From contig JAKAZZ010000015.1 in assembly GCA_021826315.1 (NCBI GenBank), positions 1 to 55,539 of the forward strand: a DNA stretch of 55,539 nt, in the 5' to 3' direction. This document shows, one piece after another, positions 26,271 to 35,014 of this stretch. How positions within the stretch are numbered: the stretch's first letter is position 1; each line of letters begins with the position of its first letter. A program made the position numbers and the translations under genes. Origin of the DNA: Actinomycetes bacterium (GTDB lineage: Bacteria > Actinomycetota > Acidimicrobiia > Acidimicrobiales > Acidimicrobiaceae). Below the pieces are notes generated by a model. That model saw only the letters and a program-made list of their open reading frames with translations. It did not search any database and was not told the DNA's origin.

Positions 26271-26777
26271 CTATTGGTTTATCGAGATTCGATCAAAGAT
26301 CTTTTCGACAATGTCTTGTAATGGTGCTGTGCCGTCGACTAACAGGTCGACCTCTGAGGTGTGATCCAGAATATCAAATTGAGAAGCCGCTAGCGTCGGT
26401 GGCATAAAGTGGTCTTTTCGCTTGGCAAGACGTTGAATCGATTCGGCAAGCGGGATCGAAAGTAGAACGGTGAAAGGACGGGGTTGAATGCCTGCTGTTA
26501 CCTTCGTTCGATATTGTGCCTTTAGAAGTGATGCCGCAATTACGATTCCAGTTGATTTTTTGCTAGCGTCGCTCAGTCGAGAGTTGATTCGAAGAAGCCA
26601 CTCGCTGCGATCACCGTCGGTAAGTGGTGTACCCTCCGACATCTTTTTGATCGACTCGGGAGTGTGAAGATCATCTCCGTCGATGAATTCGCAGTTGAGC
26701 CGCTCGCCTAAGGCCCTTCCAACGGTGGATTTCCCCGATCCGCTGACTCCCATGACTACTATGGACCGAGGTATCAT
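26271..26777 (-). CDS. gntK: Gluconokinase
   Basis: 168 residues, the standard size of GntK. It phosphorylates D-gluconate to 6-phosphogluconate with ATP in the cytosol, feeding the pentose-phosphate or Entner-Doudoroff routes. The P-loop is GVSGSGKST (10-18); CEFIDGDDLHTPESIKKMSEG is the specific gluconokinase block (quoted in two parts: FIDGDDLH and KKMSEGTPLTDGDR, ending in the substrate-binding WL), and LKRKDHFM-like RLAKRKDHFMPP follows. Its ATG overlaps the stop of the upstream LarA-family gene by four bases, so the two are cotranslated. No gluconate permease or gntR is adjacent. Confidence 0.94.
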   Translation of the reverse strand: MIPRSIVVMGVSGSGKSTVGRALGERLNCEFIDGDDLHTPESIKKMSEGTPLTDGDRSEWLLRINSRLSDASKKSTGIVIAASLLKAQYRTKVTAGIQPRPFTVLLSIPLAESIQRLAKRKDHFMPPTLAASQFDILDHTSEVDLLVDGTAPLQDIVEKIFDRISINQ

Positions 26778-28069
26778 TGTTTTCCTTCTCGCCAGAGGGC
26801 AACGCCTGGATGGTAGATGTGGAGGCGCCCATCATCGTCAACTTCATAAAGTACATCTTCTTCGCCATCGTGTGACGGTTGGCTTTGTCCCCCTGAGATC
26901 GCATCGCCTTCACCGTATAAAAATCCCACGGCTTCCATTTCTTCGCGCCCTAACTTCGGAGCAACGTATTCAACCTTAAAGCGATCAAATGTCGAGCTAT
27001 GGAGGATATGGGCGGCGGCGGCGAGATTCCCATCAAGTGCCCCATCGACCTTCATCTGTCGGATTGCCTCGTATCCCCGGTATCCGTATCTCCTCAAGGT
27101 CTCATCTATGGATGGATCCTCTCCAAATCTGTCCACTCCAGGAGCTACAACGCGGAGCGTTGCGTTATCGGCGATGAGAAGGCGGCTTCGATAGATCGCC
27201 TTGTTGCCAATCCATGTTGAGCGATATATCTTTGGCTCTAAATATGCAATTACCTCGTTGAATTTGGCTTTGAGGTCAAAGATGTTCGTTTCGACCGCCA
27301 CTTGTGCAGCGCTTGCGAAGGTGGAATCGATGGGCTGATCTTTAGTAACTAAGCCCGCACCGATATGTATCAACCTCTTGTCGGCTTGTTTGTTGGGATT
27401 TAGAACTGTATTGAGAAAGAGAATCGGAGGACTCTTTTGAAGGAGCATCTCTAGCCCACGATTTAGAAGACGCCGGAGGGGAGTTTCGGGGTTACCAAGC
27501 GTTCTCTCTATGCCCCAAAGGGCTGATACGTAGTGGCTGACCTCGATTGTTGGACGCCCTCCAAGTCCTATGAGGATGTTTTTAGATCCACCTGAAATCC
27601 CAATAACTTCGTGGGGCAATAGCTGTGCGACGGAGATGAGCAAGTCGAACGATCCATCGATCAACGATGAGTTGACATAGAACGGTAATTCGTATAGGTC
27701 ATCGATCTCGGTCGCCTCTTCAACGTCGCCCTTTGGTATCGTTCCAACGTGGTTTACATTATTCAAGAAGTCATGGTCGATGAATTGATTCGGAGAAAAG
27801 GTAGAGAACATCTCTCGCTTTTCTTCTTTGCTCATAGCTACGTGAGTTCCGAGAGCAGGCAAAATTGCGGCAATTCGTTCTCCGAAGTGGCGCAATAGGG
27901 CATCAGCGATGATTCCACTTTGAGAAGCGAGGCGCGAATAGTCAGGTGCCACTATTGCAATCTTTTTGGCCTTTATATCTATGGAAAGCTCCGCGATAAA
28001 GTCGCTCAACACTTCGGGCGAAATCCCATCTCGATTCGATATCACAGAACTTCTAAGGTCAGTTTGCAA
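26774..28069 (-). CDS. LarA-family (DUF2088) nickel-pincer racemase/epimerase, probable sugar-acid substrate
   Basis: 431 residues. Catalytic landmarks of lactate racemase LarA are all present: H76 in ALGTHVAMS, H153 in LLPHEVIG, K163 in SGGSKN (the lysine that holds the pincer cofactor) and H179 in IEVSH. PDYSRL near 42-47 takes the place of the usual DHTRP loop. LarA-family enzymes use a nickel-pincer nucleotide to racemise or epimerise 2-hydroxyacids, and the superfamily is known to include sugar-acid epimerases as well as lactate and malate racemases. The four-base overlap with gluconokinase makes a gluconate-type 2-epimerase the best guess here. No larB, larC or larE cofactor genes are in the window, so the cofactor must be made elsewhere. 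Confidence 0.85.
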   Translation of the reverse strand: MQTDLRSSVISNRDGISPEVLSDFIAELSIDIKAKKIAIVAPDYSRLASQSGIIADALLRHFGERIAAILPALGTHVAMSKEEKREMFSTFSPNQFIDHDFLNNVNHVGTIPKGDVEEATEIDDLYELPFYVNSSLIDGSFDLLISVAQLLPHEVIGISGGSKNILIGLGGRPTIEVSHYVSALWGIERTLGNPETPLRRLLNRGLEMLLQKSPPILFLNTVLNPNKQADKRLIHIGAGLVTKDQPIDSTFASAAQVAVETNIFDLKAKFNEVIAYLEPKIYRSTWIGNKAIYRSRLLIADNATLRVVAPGVDRFGEDPSIDETLRRYGYRGYEAIRQMKVDGALDGNLAAAAHILHSSTFDRFKVEYVAPKLGREEMEAVGFLYGEGDAISGGQSQPSHDGEEDVLYEVDDDGRLHIYHPGVALWREGKQ

Positions 28070-28288
28070 CTTCTACGTGCTCCTACTTCGTCGTATTTTA
28101 GGCTATCACCGGAGAGTTGAACACGTTTCGGTGCTGATCCATCACTTAGTCGTAGCAATCATCGACCGCATTTGTTCGACGCCTCCCATTACGGTGCAAT
28201 ATTTCATTGGTAACCGCGGGAACTCATTTACCGATCGTCTCGTAGTCCAGCTTTGTGAAAAGAGTTGAATAATGCGGTCAATGGATAA

Positions 28289-28669
28289 AACGGGATCTTG
28301 CTGCGATCAAATGACGTTGTGATAATTGACGACTTGGCTTTAGCGCCGATTGTTTCACGGGGTAGCCGTGAGCTACTAGATATCTTTGATGAGCGCATGG
28401 TGTTGGATAAACGATCATCGCATCACAACTACCCATTAGCACTTGGTATCAGAGCTTTGAAGATCAAATGAGTTGCAGATGTAATCCTTGATCGCCTAGT
28501 CCATGACTCACTACGAATTGAGATGAAGAAGAGTCGATGCGAAAGCTACGAGCAAATCGAGATGAATCGACAGAGCGACAAGGACATACCGAAGATTACC
28601 GTTGGGAACGATAGCTGGGAGATACAGCTCGGAAATATCGTTCAATCACAGAACTATACCCACAAATAA
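28289..28669 (+). pseudogene. IstB-type transposition ATPase relic (IS21 family)
   Basis: One frame reads NDVVIIDDLALAP, SRELLDIFDERM, then a TGA stop at 28469-28471, then in the same frame ADVILDRLVHDSLRIEMKKSR. These correspond to the Walker B region (LLILDDWGLxPL), the following helix and the very conserved ADAILDRLVHNAHRIELKG tail of IstB, the AAA helper protein of IS21 elements. The Walker A half and the IstA transposase are missing, and the usual TSQLP block is degraded. The upstream side is closed by a TAA at 28286. Homology ends near 28545, though the frame stays open to TAA 28667. This is an old, inactive insertion remnant sitting in an otherwise gene-free interval (28070-28923). Confidence 0.75.
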
Positions 28670-28923
28670 ATTTACAAATATGCACCAATATCGGCTAATT
28701 AGTCTTTAACACACATCGTGAAAAAGCTAATTTAGAAATATGTGCGAAAACTAGTTAAGGCTGGTCCTATGGCCTCAAAAGTTTCAGGCGATCCTCTGAC
28801 CGATCAAGGCGCGGACGTCAACTTTAATCGGGACTGAAACATCCTTGTTTTTCATCGCCTAAAGCTGAACCAGTCGCTTTATTTTTGTTGCTGGCCAATT
28901 CTTGACTCTGCTAGGGTTGGTGA

Positions 28924-29877
28924 ATGCGTATAACCAGCTCACTCCGGAAATTAAGCTCCATCTACGAGAAAGGTCTGCTTTTTCTTCCAGACGATCTCTA
29001 TGACCGCCTAACGCCAAAGCAAGAGTTGACTACTATCAACTCTGTCGCAGACCTCGACTGGTTCTTCGACCGTGCAGCCACTCTCTTCGAGCGCTCTGAG
29101 GATGAGGCTAGGCTTTTTCTTAACGGAATCCAACTTGCGGCGCCGCCCATGCCAGATGATCCATTCTCCGATGCCTACAAAAATGCTCAGTGGAAGCTGT
29201 ACGAACAGGTCTCTGGTAAGGAGAGATATGACGTCGAAAATGAACATTCGGACTTTGATCTAGATATTGCTATCAAGCGCCCCTTCCCCTACTCAACTGG
29301 ATCATCAGGCTTGATAGGAGATCAACTAATCGCCTATGGCTTCATAATCAAGACACTCGGGATAAAGCCCGGTGACCGCATAGTGGAATTCGGTGCAGGC
29401 TGGGGGAACCTTTCGCAACAGTTCGCTCTGCTCGGTTGCGACGTGACTGTAGTTGAGATAGACCCATCGTTTGTCAAGTTGATAGAAGCCTCCTGTCGCT
29501 CTAAGTCACCAATTCGAGTTCTTCAAGGAGATATGCTGACTTGCGATCCCGGAAAAGACTTTGATATCGCTATCTTCTTTGAGTCCTTTCATCACTGTTC
29601 GGACCATCTAGATATGCTGCGCCGTTTGCACAATGTCATTCGTCCGGGAGGCCGCGTCGCTTTCGCCAGTGAGCCGATAGGTGCTCTGCAGTATCCTTGG
29701 GGCCTTCGTCTTGATGGCCTCTCGTTGTGGAGTACTCGGAAATACGGATGGCTTGAGCTTGGCTTCACCAGAGATTATTTCTTCGAAGCACTCCGAAAAA
29801 CGGGTTGGACAGCGCAAAGAGCAAGAAGTAGAACGATCTCGCCGATGGCGGACATCGTCATTGCAACCAAGAGCTAG
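28924..29877 (+). CDS. Class I SAM-dependent methyltransferase
   Basis: 317 residues. The Rossmann methyltransferase domain occupies about 140-260: motif I IVEFGAGWGNLSQQFA (153-168), acidic motif II VTVVEIDPSFV, motif III-like LQGDMLTCDPGKDFDIAIFF (quoted in part), and RLHNVIRPGGRVAFASEP. The first 130 residues are a family-specific extension with no match I recognise. This arrangement is common in methyltransferases acting on glycans, lipids or secondary metabolites. It is transcribed alone between an IS21 relic and a toxin-antitoxin module, so its context gives no clue to the substrate. Confidence 0.85.
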   Translation: MRITSSLRKLSSIYEKGLLFLPDDLYDRLTPKQELTTINSVADLDWFFDRAATLFERSEDEARLFLNGIQLAAPPMPDDPFSDAYKNAQWKLYEQVSGKERYDVENEHSDFDLDIAIKRPFPYSTGSSGLIGDQLIAYGFIIKTLGIKPGDRIVEFGAGWGNLSQQFALLGCDVTVVEIDPSFVKLIEASCRSKSPIRVLQGDMLTCDPGKDFDIAIFFESFHHCSDHLDMLRRLHNVIRPGGRVAFASEPIGALQYPWGLRLDGLSLWSTRKYGWLELGFTRDYFFEALRKTGWTAQRARSRTISPMADIVIATKS

Positions 29878-30360
29878 ATACTTTCAAGATGCCAAGATTT
29901 ATTTGACAAGATCTAGGGACTAAGACCAAATAGGTGCACCTTTTCAAAGGTGAGAGATTAAACGGCTCCGGTTCGGACATTGTCAAAAACGCCATGAGAT
30001 ACGTAGCTGTCAAACGGTTACTTGTGACTAATACCTGCCGACGGTGACATGGGGGCAATTAGTGAAAGGCGACGAGCATCAAATCCGCACAAAGGGGCTG
30101 AAGAGCGGGTAGTTCAAAAGCGTCAACGCGCCATACGTTTGCAGGTGTAATAAAGTTGCCAGTCGAAAGGTTGTCATAGGACAACTGCACCTTGAAGTGC
30201 GCATTTATTTTTGAAGTCGTCCGTAAAGCTCCTCCTACTGATTGGTTCGGAATCAATCGAGATGTAGCGCAATCTAAGTTGGAACGAAGGCCTCAGGCAC
30301 TACGTTAAAGTCGTTCTATTGACGGGCGTCCTAGGGGAGTTCTAGGATCTGGTTTGATTT
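29878..30360. other. Intergenic region, no gene seen
   Basis: A small hairpin CACCTT-ttca-AAGGTG (29937-29952) lies 60 bases after the methyltransferase stop and may serve as a weak terminator. On the minus strand one frame runs from 30256 to 29858 interrupted by a single stop at 30059-30061. Its translation (e.g. NLSTGNFITPANVWRVDAF) matches nothing I recognise and may be chance or debris. Confidence 0.4.
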
Positions 30361-30502
30361 TGTTTCAATTTTATCGCTGTTTCACTATCCATGATATAGA
30401 TGTTTTTATGAAACAGTTTACCTAAAATTGAAAGCTCGCATTGTTTTGATTCGCAAAATTCGTTCGTTTCGTGTATCATGAAACAGTACATAAAATGAAA
30501 CA
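30361..30502. promoter_or_regulatory. Cluster of five TGAAACA boxes, candidate operator of the AbiE-like module
   Basis: The heptamer TGAAACA or its complement TGTTTCA occurs five times in 142 bases: TGTTTCA at 30361-30367 and 30378-30384, TGAAACA at 30409-30415, 30479-30485 and 30496-30502. The longer forms CTGTTTCA, ATGAAACAG and ATGAAACAG make an inverted pair and a direct repeat. Two neighbouring pairs are spaced 16-17 bases apart. The cluster ends about 40 bases before the ATG at 30543. AbiEi antitoxins are known to repress their own promoter by binding inverted repeats, which makes this a likely autoregulatory site. Confidence 0.6.
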
Positions 30503-30542
30503 TGTTTACTGCAGCTGCGTAGGTACGAAGGATCGAGCATTG

Positions 30543-31619
30543 ATGTCAAAAAACGCGCCAATCACCTCGCCCCAGATTCTGGGCAACATAGAAGATCAAA
30601 TCCGTAGTGTTCTGCCCAGCGAGTGGTCTCTTAGCCTTGAGCGCGAAACCAATGGACGGTCTCCTCGATCAAAGGCTCGTCTCGTGCTCATTGCTCCTGA
30701 CGATGAGACCGTTACATACGTCCTAGAAGTAAGGCGCTTAATCACAGCCCAATCTCTGACCTCTGCTATTGGCCATCTCAATCGGCATATTGATGAAAGT
30801 CATCCCCAGGCCCTACCTCTACTCGTAGCTGCTTACCTGAGTCCGGCCTCAAAAGAGACACTGATCAAGCAAGGAATCAGCTACGCCGATAGCACTGGAA
30901 ATTTACGACTGGTAGCAAATCGACCCGGCCTATTCCTCAATCAGATTGGCGCAACAAAGGACCCATGGCCTGACGATAAGCCGCTACGTTCGCTCAAGGG
31001 GCGTGCTGCCGGACGATCGATCCGAGCATTAGTTGACTATCAACCACCGTATGGTGTCAGAGAACTTTCTTTGAGAGCAAAGTTATCAAGTGCAACGCTC
31101 TCTCGTGTGATCGAACTCTTAGAAAGGGAAGCCGTTTTAACTAAGGATATAGGAGGCGGCGTCTTCGACCTTGACTGGGAGGCGGTAATCCGCCGTTGGA
31201 GCCAGGAATACGAACTAAGACGATCAGCGGTCGTTGCAAGTTACCTTGAACCCCGGGGCCTCGGTACATTTGCGGAAAAGCTCAAAAACGTGCATTGTCG
31301 TTACGCAATTACGTCGTCACTCGCAGCCCAGCGCTATGCTCCCGTCGCTCCAACCCGAACTGCAGTCGTCTATGTCGAGAACGCTAAAGAGTCTGCCGCT
31401 TTGTTGAACCTGCGACCTGCCGATTCAGGTGCTAACGTGCTCCTTGTGGAGCCATTCGACGACGTGGTGTTCGATCGCTCTACAGTTCGAGACGAATTAG
31501 TCACTGCGGCTCCAAGTCAGGTGGTGGTTGACCTAATGACTGGGCCGGGTCGCGAACCTTCTGAAGCCGAAGAGCTAATCAACTGGATGAAGGAAAACGA
31601 AGTTGTCTGGCGCGCGTGA
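30543..31619 (+). CDS. AbiEi-like antitoxin/regulator with central winged helix
   Basis: 358 residues from ATG 30543, chosen because AAGGA lies upstream and because an earlier GTG (30471) would put the operator boxes inside the gene. Residues about 55-145 look like an alpha/beta nuclease-like fold domain (TYVLEVRRLI, LVAAYLSPASKETL, YADSTGNLRL). A winged helix follows (YGVRELSLRAKLSSATLSRVIELLER). The C-terminal region shows HCRYAITSSLAAQRYAP and GANVLLVEPFDDVVFDR, as in many actinobacterial proteins paired with AbiEii. AbiEi proteins neutralise the toxin and repress transcription. The 17-base overlap with the next gene and the operator cluster support one module. The AbiEi name is by analogy, since sequence similarity to the founding member is not evident. 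Confidence 0.7.
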   Translation: MSKNAPITSPQILGNIEDQIRSVLPSEWSLSLERETNGRSPRSKARLVLIAPDDETVTYVLEVRRLITAQSLTSAIGHLNRHIDESHPQALPLLVAAYLSPASKETLIKQGISYADSTGNLRLVANRPGLFLNQIGATKDPWPDDKPLRSLKGRAAGRSIRALVDYQPPYGVRELSLRAKLSSATLSRVIELLEREAVLTKDIGGGVFDLDWEAVIRRWSQEYELRRSAVVASYLEPRGLGTFAEKLKNVHCRYAITSSLAAQRYAPVAPTRTAVVYVENAKESAALLNLRPADSGANVLLVEPFDDVVFDRSTVRDELVTAAPSQVVVDLMTGPGREPSEAEELINWMKENEVVWRA

Positions 31620-32409
31620 CCCACTTTACGTTGAAGCAAGAGCCGCTCTGTTGGACGCTCTCGACGCCCTCAAGCCGCACCTTGAAGCGTTAGTTTTGGT
31701 CGGGGCTCAGGCGATATATCTCCATACGGGCGATTCGGATTTTGGCGGAGCCGAGTACACAACCGATGCAGACCTGAGTATTTCGCCGCAATTACTCTCC
31801 GATTCACCACTGCTTGGCGAACTCCTAGATAGGGCTAACTTTATCGCACTTCCTCAACCAGGTGCTTGGATGAGCCCGAAAGGCGTTCATATCGATCTCA
31901 TGGTTCCCGAAGCTCTTGCAGGACCTGGTAGTCGGGCAGCTCGCCTAGGCGTCCATGGCAAGCAGGCCGCGCGACGAGCTAAGGGTCTTGAAGGCGCATT
32001 ATTCGACCGAAAGTTATTTAATCTTTCTGCGCTCGAACCAGCGGATCACCGAGAGGTCGAAGTGTGGGTGGCCGGCCCTGGGGCTCTACTCGTCGCAAAG
32101 ACTCACAAGATAGCAGAGCGTCGAGGCAACCCTAATCGGATCCGAGACAAAGACGCACTCGACGTTCTTCGACTTCTTCGCGCGGTCGAGACGGAAGAGA
32201 TGCGAGACTGCCTTGTTTACCTGCTTACCTCTGGAGTCGCGACCGATGTAACTCGCGAAGCCATTGACTTGCTGCCAGTAATCTTTGGCGGGAGAAATAC
32301 AGAAGGTGTAGCAATGGCCGTGCGGGCCGCAGGCCCATTGGAGGATCCCGAAATCATCGCAGCGTCGCTGGTTGCTCTTGTAGACGATGTGCTTCGCGCA
32401 ATGAGTTGA
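31603..32409 (+). CDS. AbiEii-like nucleotidyltransferase, probable type IV toxin
   Basis: 268 residues with a TTG start inside the preceding gene and AAGGA eight bases upstream. The nucleotidyltransferase core is visible: LVLVGAQAIYLHTG (30-43, the GA/GS loop) and the metal-binding TTDADLSI (D55, D57), with a third acidic strand HIDLMVPE near 102. The segment GALLVAKTHKIAERR and KDALDVLRLL is the helical region typical of AbiEii/AbiGii proteins. Such toxins transfer nucleotides to RNA or other targets and stop growth, for example after phage entry. Paired with the overlapping AbiEi-like gene it should form a toxin-antitoxin or abortive infection unit. Its activity is not demonstrated. Confidence 0.8.
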   Translation: MSGARDPLYVEARAALLDALDALKPHLEALVLVGAQAIYLHTGDSDFGGAEYTTDADLSISPQLLSDSPLLGELLDRANFIALPQPGAWMSPKGVHIDLMVPEALAGPGSRAARLGVHGKQAARRAKGLEGALFDRKLFNLSALEPADHREVEVWVAGPGALLVAKTHKIAERRGNPNRIRDKDALDVLRLLRAVETEEMRDCLVYLLTSGVATDVTREAIDLLPVIFGGRNTEGVAMAVRAAGPLEDPEIIAASLVALVDDVLRAMS

Positions 32410-32597
32410 AGACAAAGAACGTCAGCTTGGCACTCTGTCAACCTCTGCGAGCTTTTGATTGATTTGTTCTCGGCTGAGCTCTCATATTTCGGGAAAGACC
32501 TTCCCAATTACATTTTGTTCCTTATTTACACTTTAAGGGTGAATCATCCAGGATCCACTATCGAAGTACCTCGGAGCGCTGGCAACCTTTGCCGCTC

Positions 32598-33368
32598 TCA
32601 AACAGGGAAGCTTACCTTTCTAAATCCGAGCATTCGAAGTGGTATCTTCATCGTTCCTTTTTTGAGAATTTCGTCGATTATTTTGTCCTTTACTTTACGG
32701 TCTCCCTCTAGGTCGGGGAGTTCCCTTAGGTAGAGCGAGTCGACGAAGAGTTCTGCGTCCAGCTTTGATTTAGCGATAAATTGAAATGTGTGGCGGTCAT
32801 CCATTGACTCTGCTAGCCCGACCTTTGCCGCTTCATCACGGATAGTTCGAACGCCACGCCCGTTAGGAAAGCTCAAGGTGTTCTCACCTCCGTACTTTGC
32901 AATCTTTCGGTATATGCGAAGGTCGTGAAAGCCCAGGAAGGGTCCACCTCCAGGCAAGACGATATTTAGGTATCCGTCTTGACGCATTATGCGGGCTACT
33001 TCGCCGATCACCTGATGCATCGGTTGAATCAACATCAACGCCATAGAAATAGTGACGCTACTGAAAGCTCCGCTCTTGAGTGGAAGACTGAGGGCGTCGC
33101 CATTTACCAAGCCGTCGGCTCCGCGGTCGTGTGCTCGACTGAGTTCGCCGGTCGATCGGTCGAGGCGAACGACGCTAAGTTCAGCTGAATCAATGAATAG
33201 GGGAGCCGATCCGCAACAGAGGTCTAGGTGGTCTCCGCGCTTGGGTGTCGCTTTTTCGACCCATTGATATGGGTTGAGCCCATCTTGATCACTCGAGCGA
33301 ATGAAGATCTCTTCGGTGATTCCCGAACGACGATTGTGAAATGTGTCCAAGAAGCTCTGCCAATTCAT
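32598..33368 (-). CDS. Class I SAM-dependent methyltransferase (UbiE-like)
   Basis: 256 residues. Motif I is HLDLCCGSAPLF (47-58), a common variant of the glycine-rich SAM loop. VVRLDRSTGELSRA gives the acidic residue that binds the ribose, followed by GDALSLPLKSGAFSSVTIS and the post-core EVARIMRQDGYLNIVLPGG. The C-terminal quarter (RELPDLEGDRKVKDKIIDEI) is a helical cap. It lies downstream of the flavoprotein/radical-SAM/CDP-alcohol operon on the same strand but behind a hairpin at 33410-33438, so it may be separately expressed or a lower-level member of that operon. The substrate is unknown; a lipid or quinone is plausible. Confidence 0.82.
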   Translation of the reverse strand: MNWQSFLDTFHNRRSGITEEIFIRSSDQDGLNPYQWVEKATPKRGDHLDLCCGSAPLFIDSAELSVVRLDRSTGELSRAHDRGADGLVNGDALSLPLKSGAFSSVTISMALMLIQPMHQVIGEVARIMRQDGYLNIVLPGGGPFLGFHDLRIYRKIAKYGGENTLSFPNGRGVRTIRDEAAKVGLAESMDDRHTFQFIAKSKLDAELFVDSLYLRELPDLEGDRKVKDKIIDEILKKGTMKIPLRMLGFRKVSFPV

Positions 33369-33409
33369 CGGAATCTCCTCAATTCAATCCTGAAATAGTT
33401 TAAAGGAAC

Positions 33410-33438
33410 ATGACCTCCGACATTTCATCGGAGGTCAT
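33410..33438 (-). terminator. Hairpin after the APC permease gene
   Basis: Perfect 11-base stem ATGACCTCCGA / TCGGAGGTCAT with a 7-base loop, lying 49 bases downstream of the permease stop on the minus strand. Only a short T run (CCTTTAAA) follows, so termination may be partial, allowing some read-through into the methyltransferase gene. Confidence 0.6.
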
Positions 33439-33487
33439 ATCGAACTTTGACGATCGATGGGTTTATGCGGTACTTTCGCCTGTTTTC

Positions 33488-34951
33488 CTAGGCGCTTTGA
33501 CGCTCTTTCGTTATTTTGAGTAGTTGGGAACTTGCTAGGGACTCTTTTACTACCGGGATGGAATAGACGGCGATGCCAGCCAGAATAAAGGCCGCAGCGA
33601 TAAAGACGATGTAGTTGAATGGTGCACTCGGGAATGGTACGAACGTTTTGTAGATGATGTACAGGGTTATTACTACTCCAATACCAAGAATTAGGATGGG
33701 GATCCTCTGTGTGCGGGTCTTGGTTATGTATACCAATGCGCCAATGAGCGTCATGAGATAGGCAATGAGAATTAGATATGCGCCAAATTGGATGATTAGA
33801 GCCGCCGCCCTATTTGCAGTTGCTTCGAAGGCGAAGAAGGAGATTATCGCGAGACTGATCACAGAGACCAAGATCAGAGCTCCCTTTGGAGCCTTTGACT
33901 TTGTAGTCGTTGAGAGAAAGCTAAGTGCCCTACTTCTGCCCTTGCCCTCGCGGGCGATTCCGTAGATGATTCGAACTGCTGCATTTATGCAGGCTAGTTG
34001 AGCTCCAAAGGCCGATATCGTTCCCGCGAGATTTACGATCTTGCCGACTGACGTGTTGACGTAGATATTTGCGATGTGAACTAGAGGTGCAGGATCATTT
34101 GCTAGAGCCTTAGTCGAGGCTAGTGCGACGTAGCTAACCCAGGTGAAGAAGATGTAGATAAGGCCGGATGCGATAAGCGACCCGACGATAGCCCGAGGAA
34201 TTGCCTTTGAAGAGTCCTTAGCCTCTTCACCGAGTGTTGCAGCACCTTCAAAGCCCGAGAATTGGCCGAAGGCAGCGACAATTCCTAGGGCTAGTAAGGA
34301 GAACGACGCTCCAGAGGGCGAAAAGGAGTGGAACGAGATCCCGTGGTGGCGATAACCCTCTTTTGCAAGGGCGATAATGCCAACAACCGTGATGATCGCC
34401 ACCGAGATGCCTTCACTTACGAAGATGACGATATTAGATATCCCAATTGAAAGAAATGAGAAGGCGATTGCCAATACCGCTCCAGCGATGGCATATACAA
34501 ACCAGTAACCGCCGATTCCAATTGAGGCGAAGAAGGTCTGAGCGATAGATGCAGTCGAAGCGAATACCCCAGCTGCGAAGGTGATGTAGACGCCGAGTAG
34601 TACCCACGCAGATGTGAATCCGTATCGCGGTCCAATTGCGGCGGCATTGTAGGCGTACACCGATGACGAAGTATTGAAGGACTTTGAAAAGATAACGAAT
34701 GCGTATGCAACAAATCCCATGGTGATCATGGCTAAAACTTGGGAGAGTGATCCCGGGTCACCGACGATGCTTGCAATGATCGCGGGGCCGATTATGACAC
34801 CCGCCGTTGGGCCTTGGATCCCTACAGATATCGCCAGGGTTCGCAGATACTTCAATGTACCTAAGGCGAGGGAGTCTTTCCCCGATTTAGCTTGTAGCTC
34901 TTCTAAAACTCTTGACTCTAAGTCGCCGGAGCTCAATTTCGACTGCGCCAC
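33488..34951 (-). CDS. APC-family amino acid permease
   Basis: 487 residues, about 12 membrane helices. The N-terminal LGTLKYLRTLAISVGIQGPT leads into the first helices (quoted within limit: KYLRTLAISVGIQGPTAGV). FSGFEGAATLGEEAKDSSKA, the APC signature with an acidic GEEA after helix 6 and the following AIPRAI, is complete. Length and topology fit APC superfamily exchangers and importers for amino acids or amines. It ends a minus-strand operon 63 bases after the CDP-alcohol phosphatidyltransferase. An amino-alcohol or amino-acid substrate for that lipid pathway is possible but not shown. The cytoplasmic C-terminus ends in a short basic tail. Confidence 0.88.
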   Translation of the reverse strand: MAQSKLSSGDLESRVLEELQAKSGKDSLALGTLKYLRTLAISVGIQGPTAGVIIGPAIIASIVGDPGSLSQVLAMITMGFVAYAFVIFSKSFNTSSSVYAYNAAAIGPRYGFTSAWVLLGVYITFAAGVFASTASIAQTFFASIGIGGYWFVYAIAGAVLAIAFSFLSIGISNIVIFVSEGISVAIITVVGIIALAKEGYRHHGISFHSFSPSGASFSLLALGIVAAFGQFSGFEGAATLGEEAKDSSKAIPRAIVGSLIASGLIYIFFTWVSYVALASTKALANDPAPLVHIANIYVNTSVGKIVNLAGTISAFGAQLACINAAVRIIYGIAREGKGRSRALSFLSTTTKSKAPKGALILVSVISLAIISFFAFEATANRAAALIIQFGAYLILIAYLMTLIGALVYITKTRTQRIPILILGIGVVITLYIIYKTFVPFPSAPFNYIVFIAAAFILAGIAVYSIPVVKESLASSQLLKITKERQSA

Positions 34952-35014
34952 TTTTTTCCTTTCGTGGTTTTGGATCGCCTAATTAGATGTTTGAGTGTTT
35001 GGAAGTGAATTGAA

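Noticed and set aside
27966-28268. 100-codon plus-strand frame near the LarA-family start
   Set aside because: Overlaps the LarA-family N-terminus antisense and does not join the IstB relic frame.
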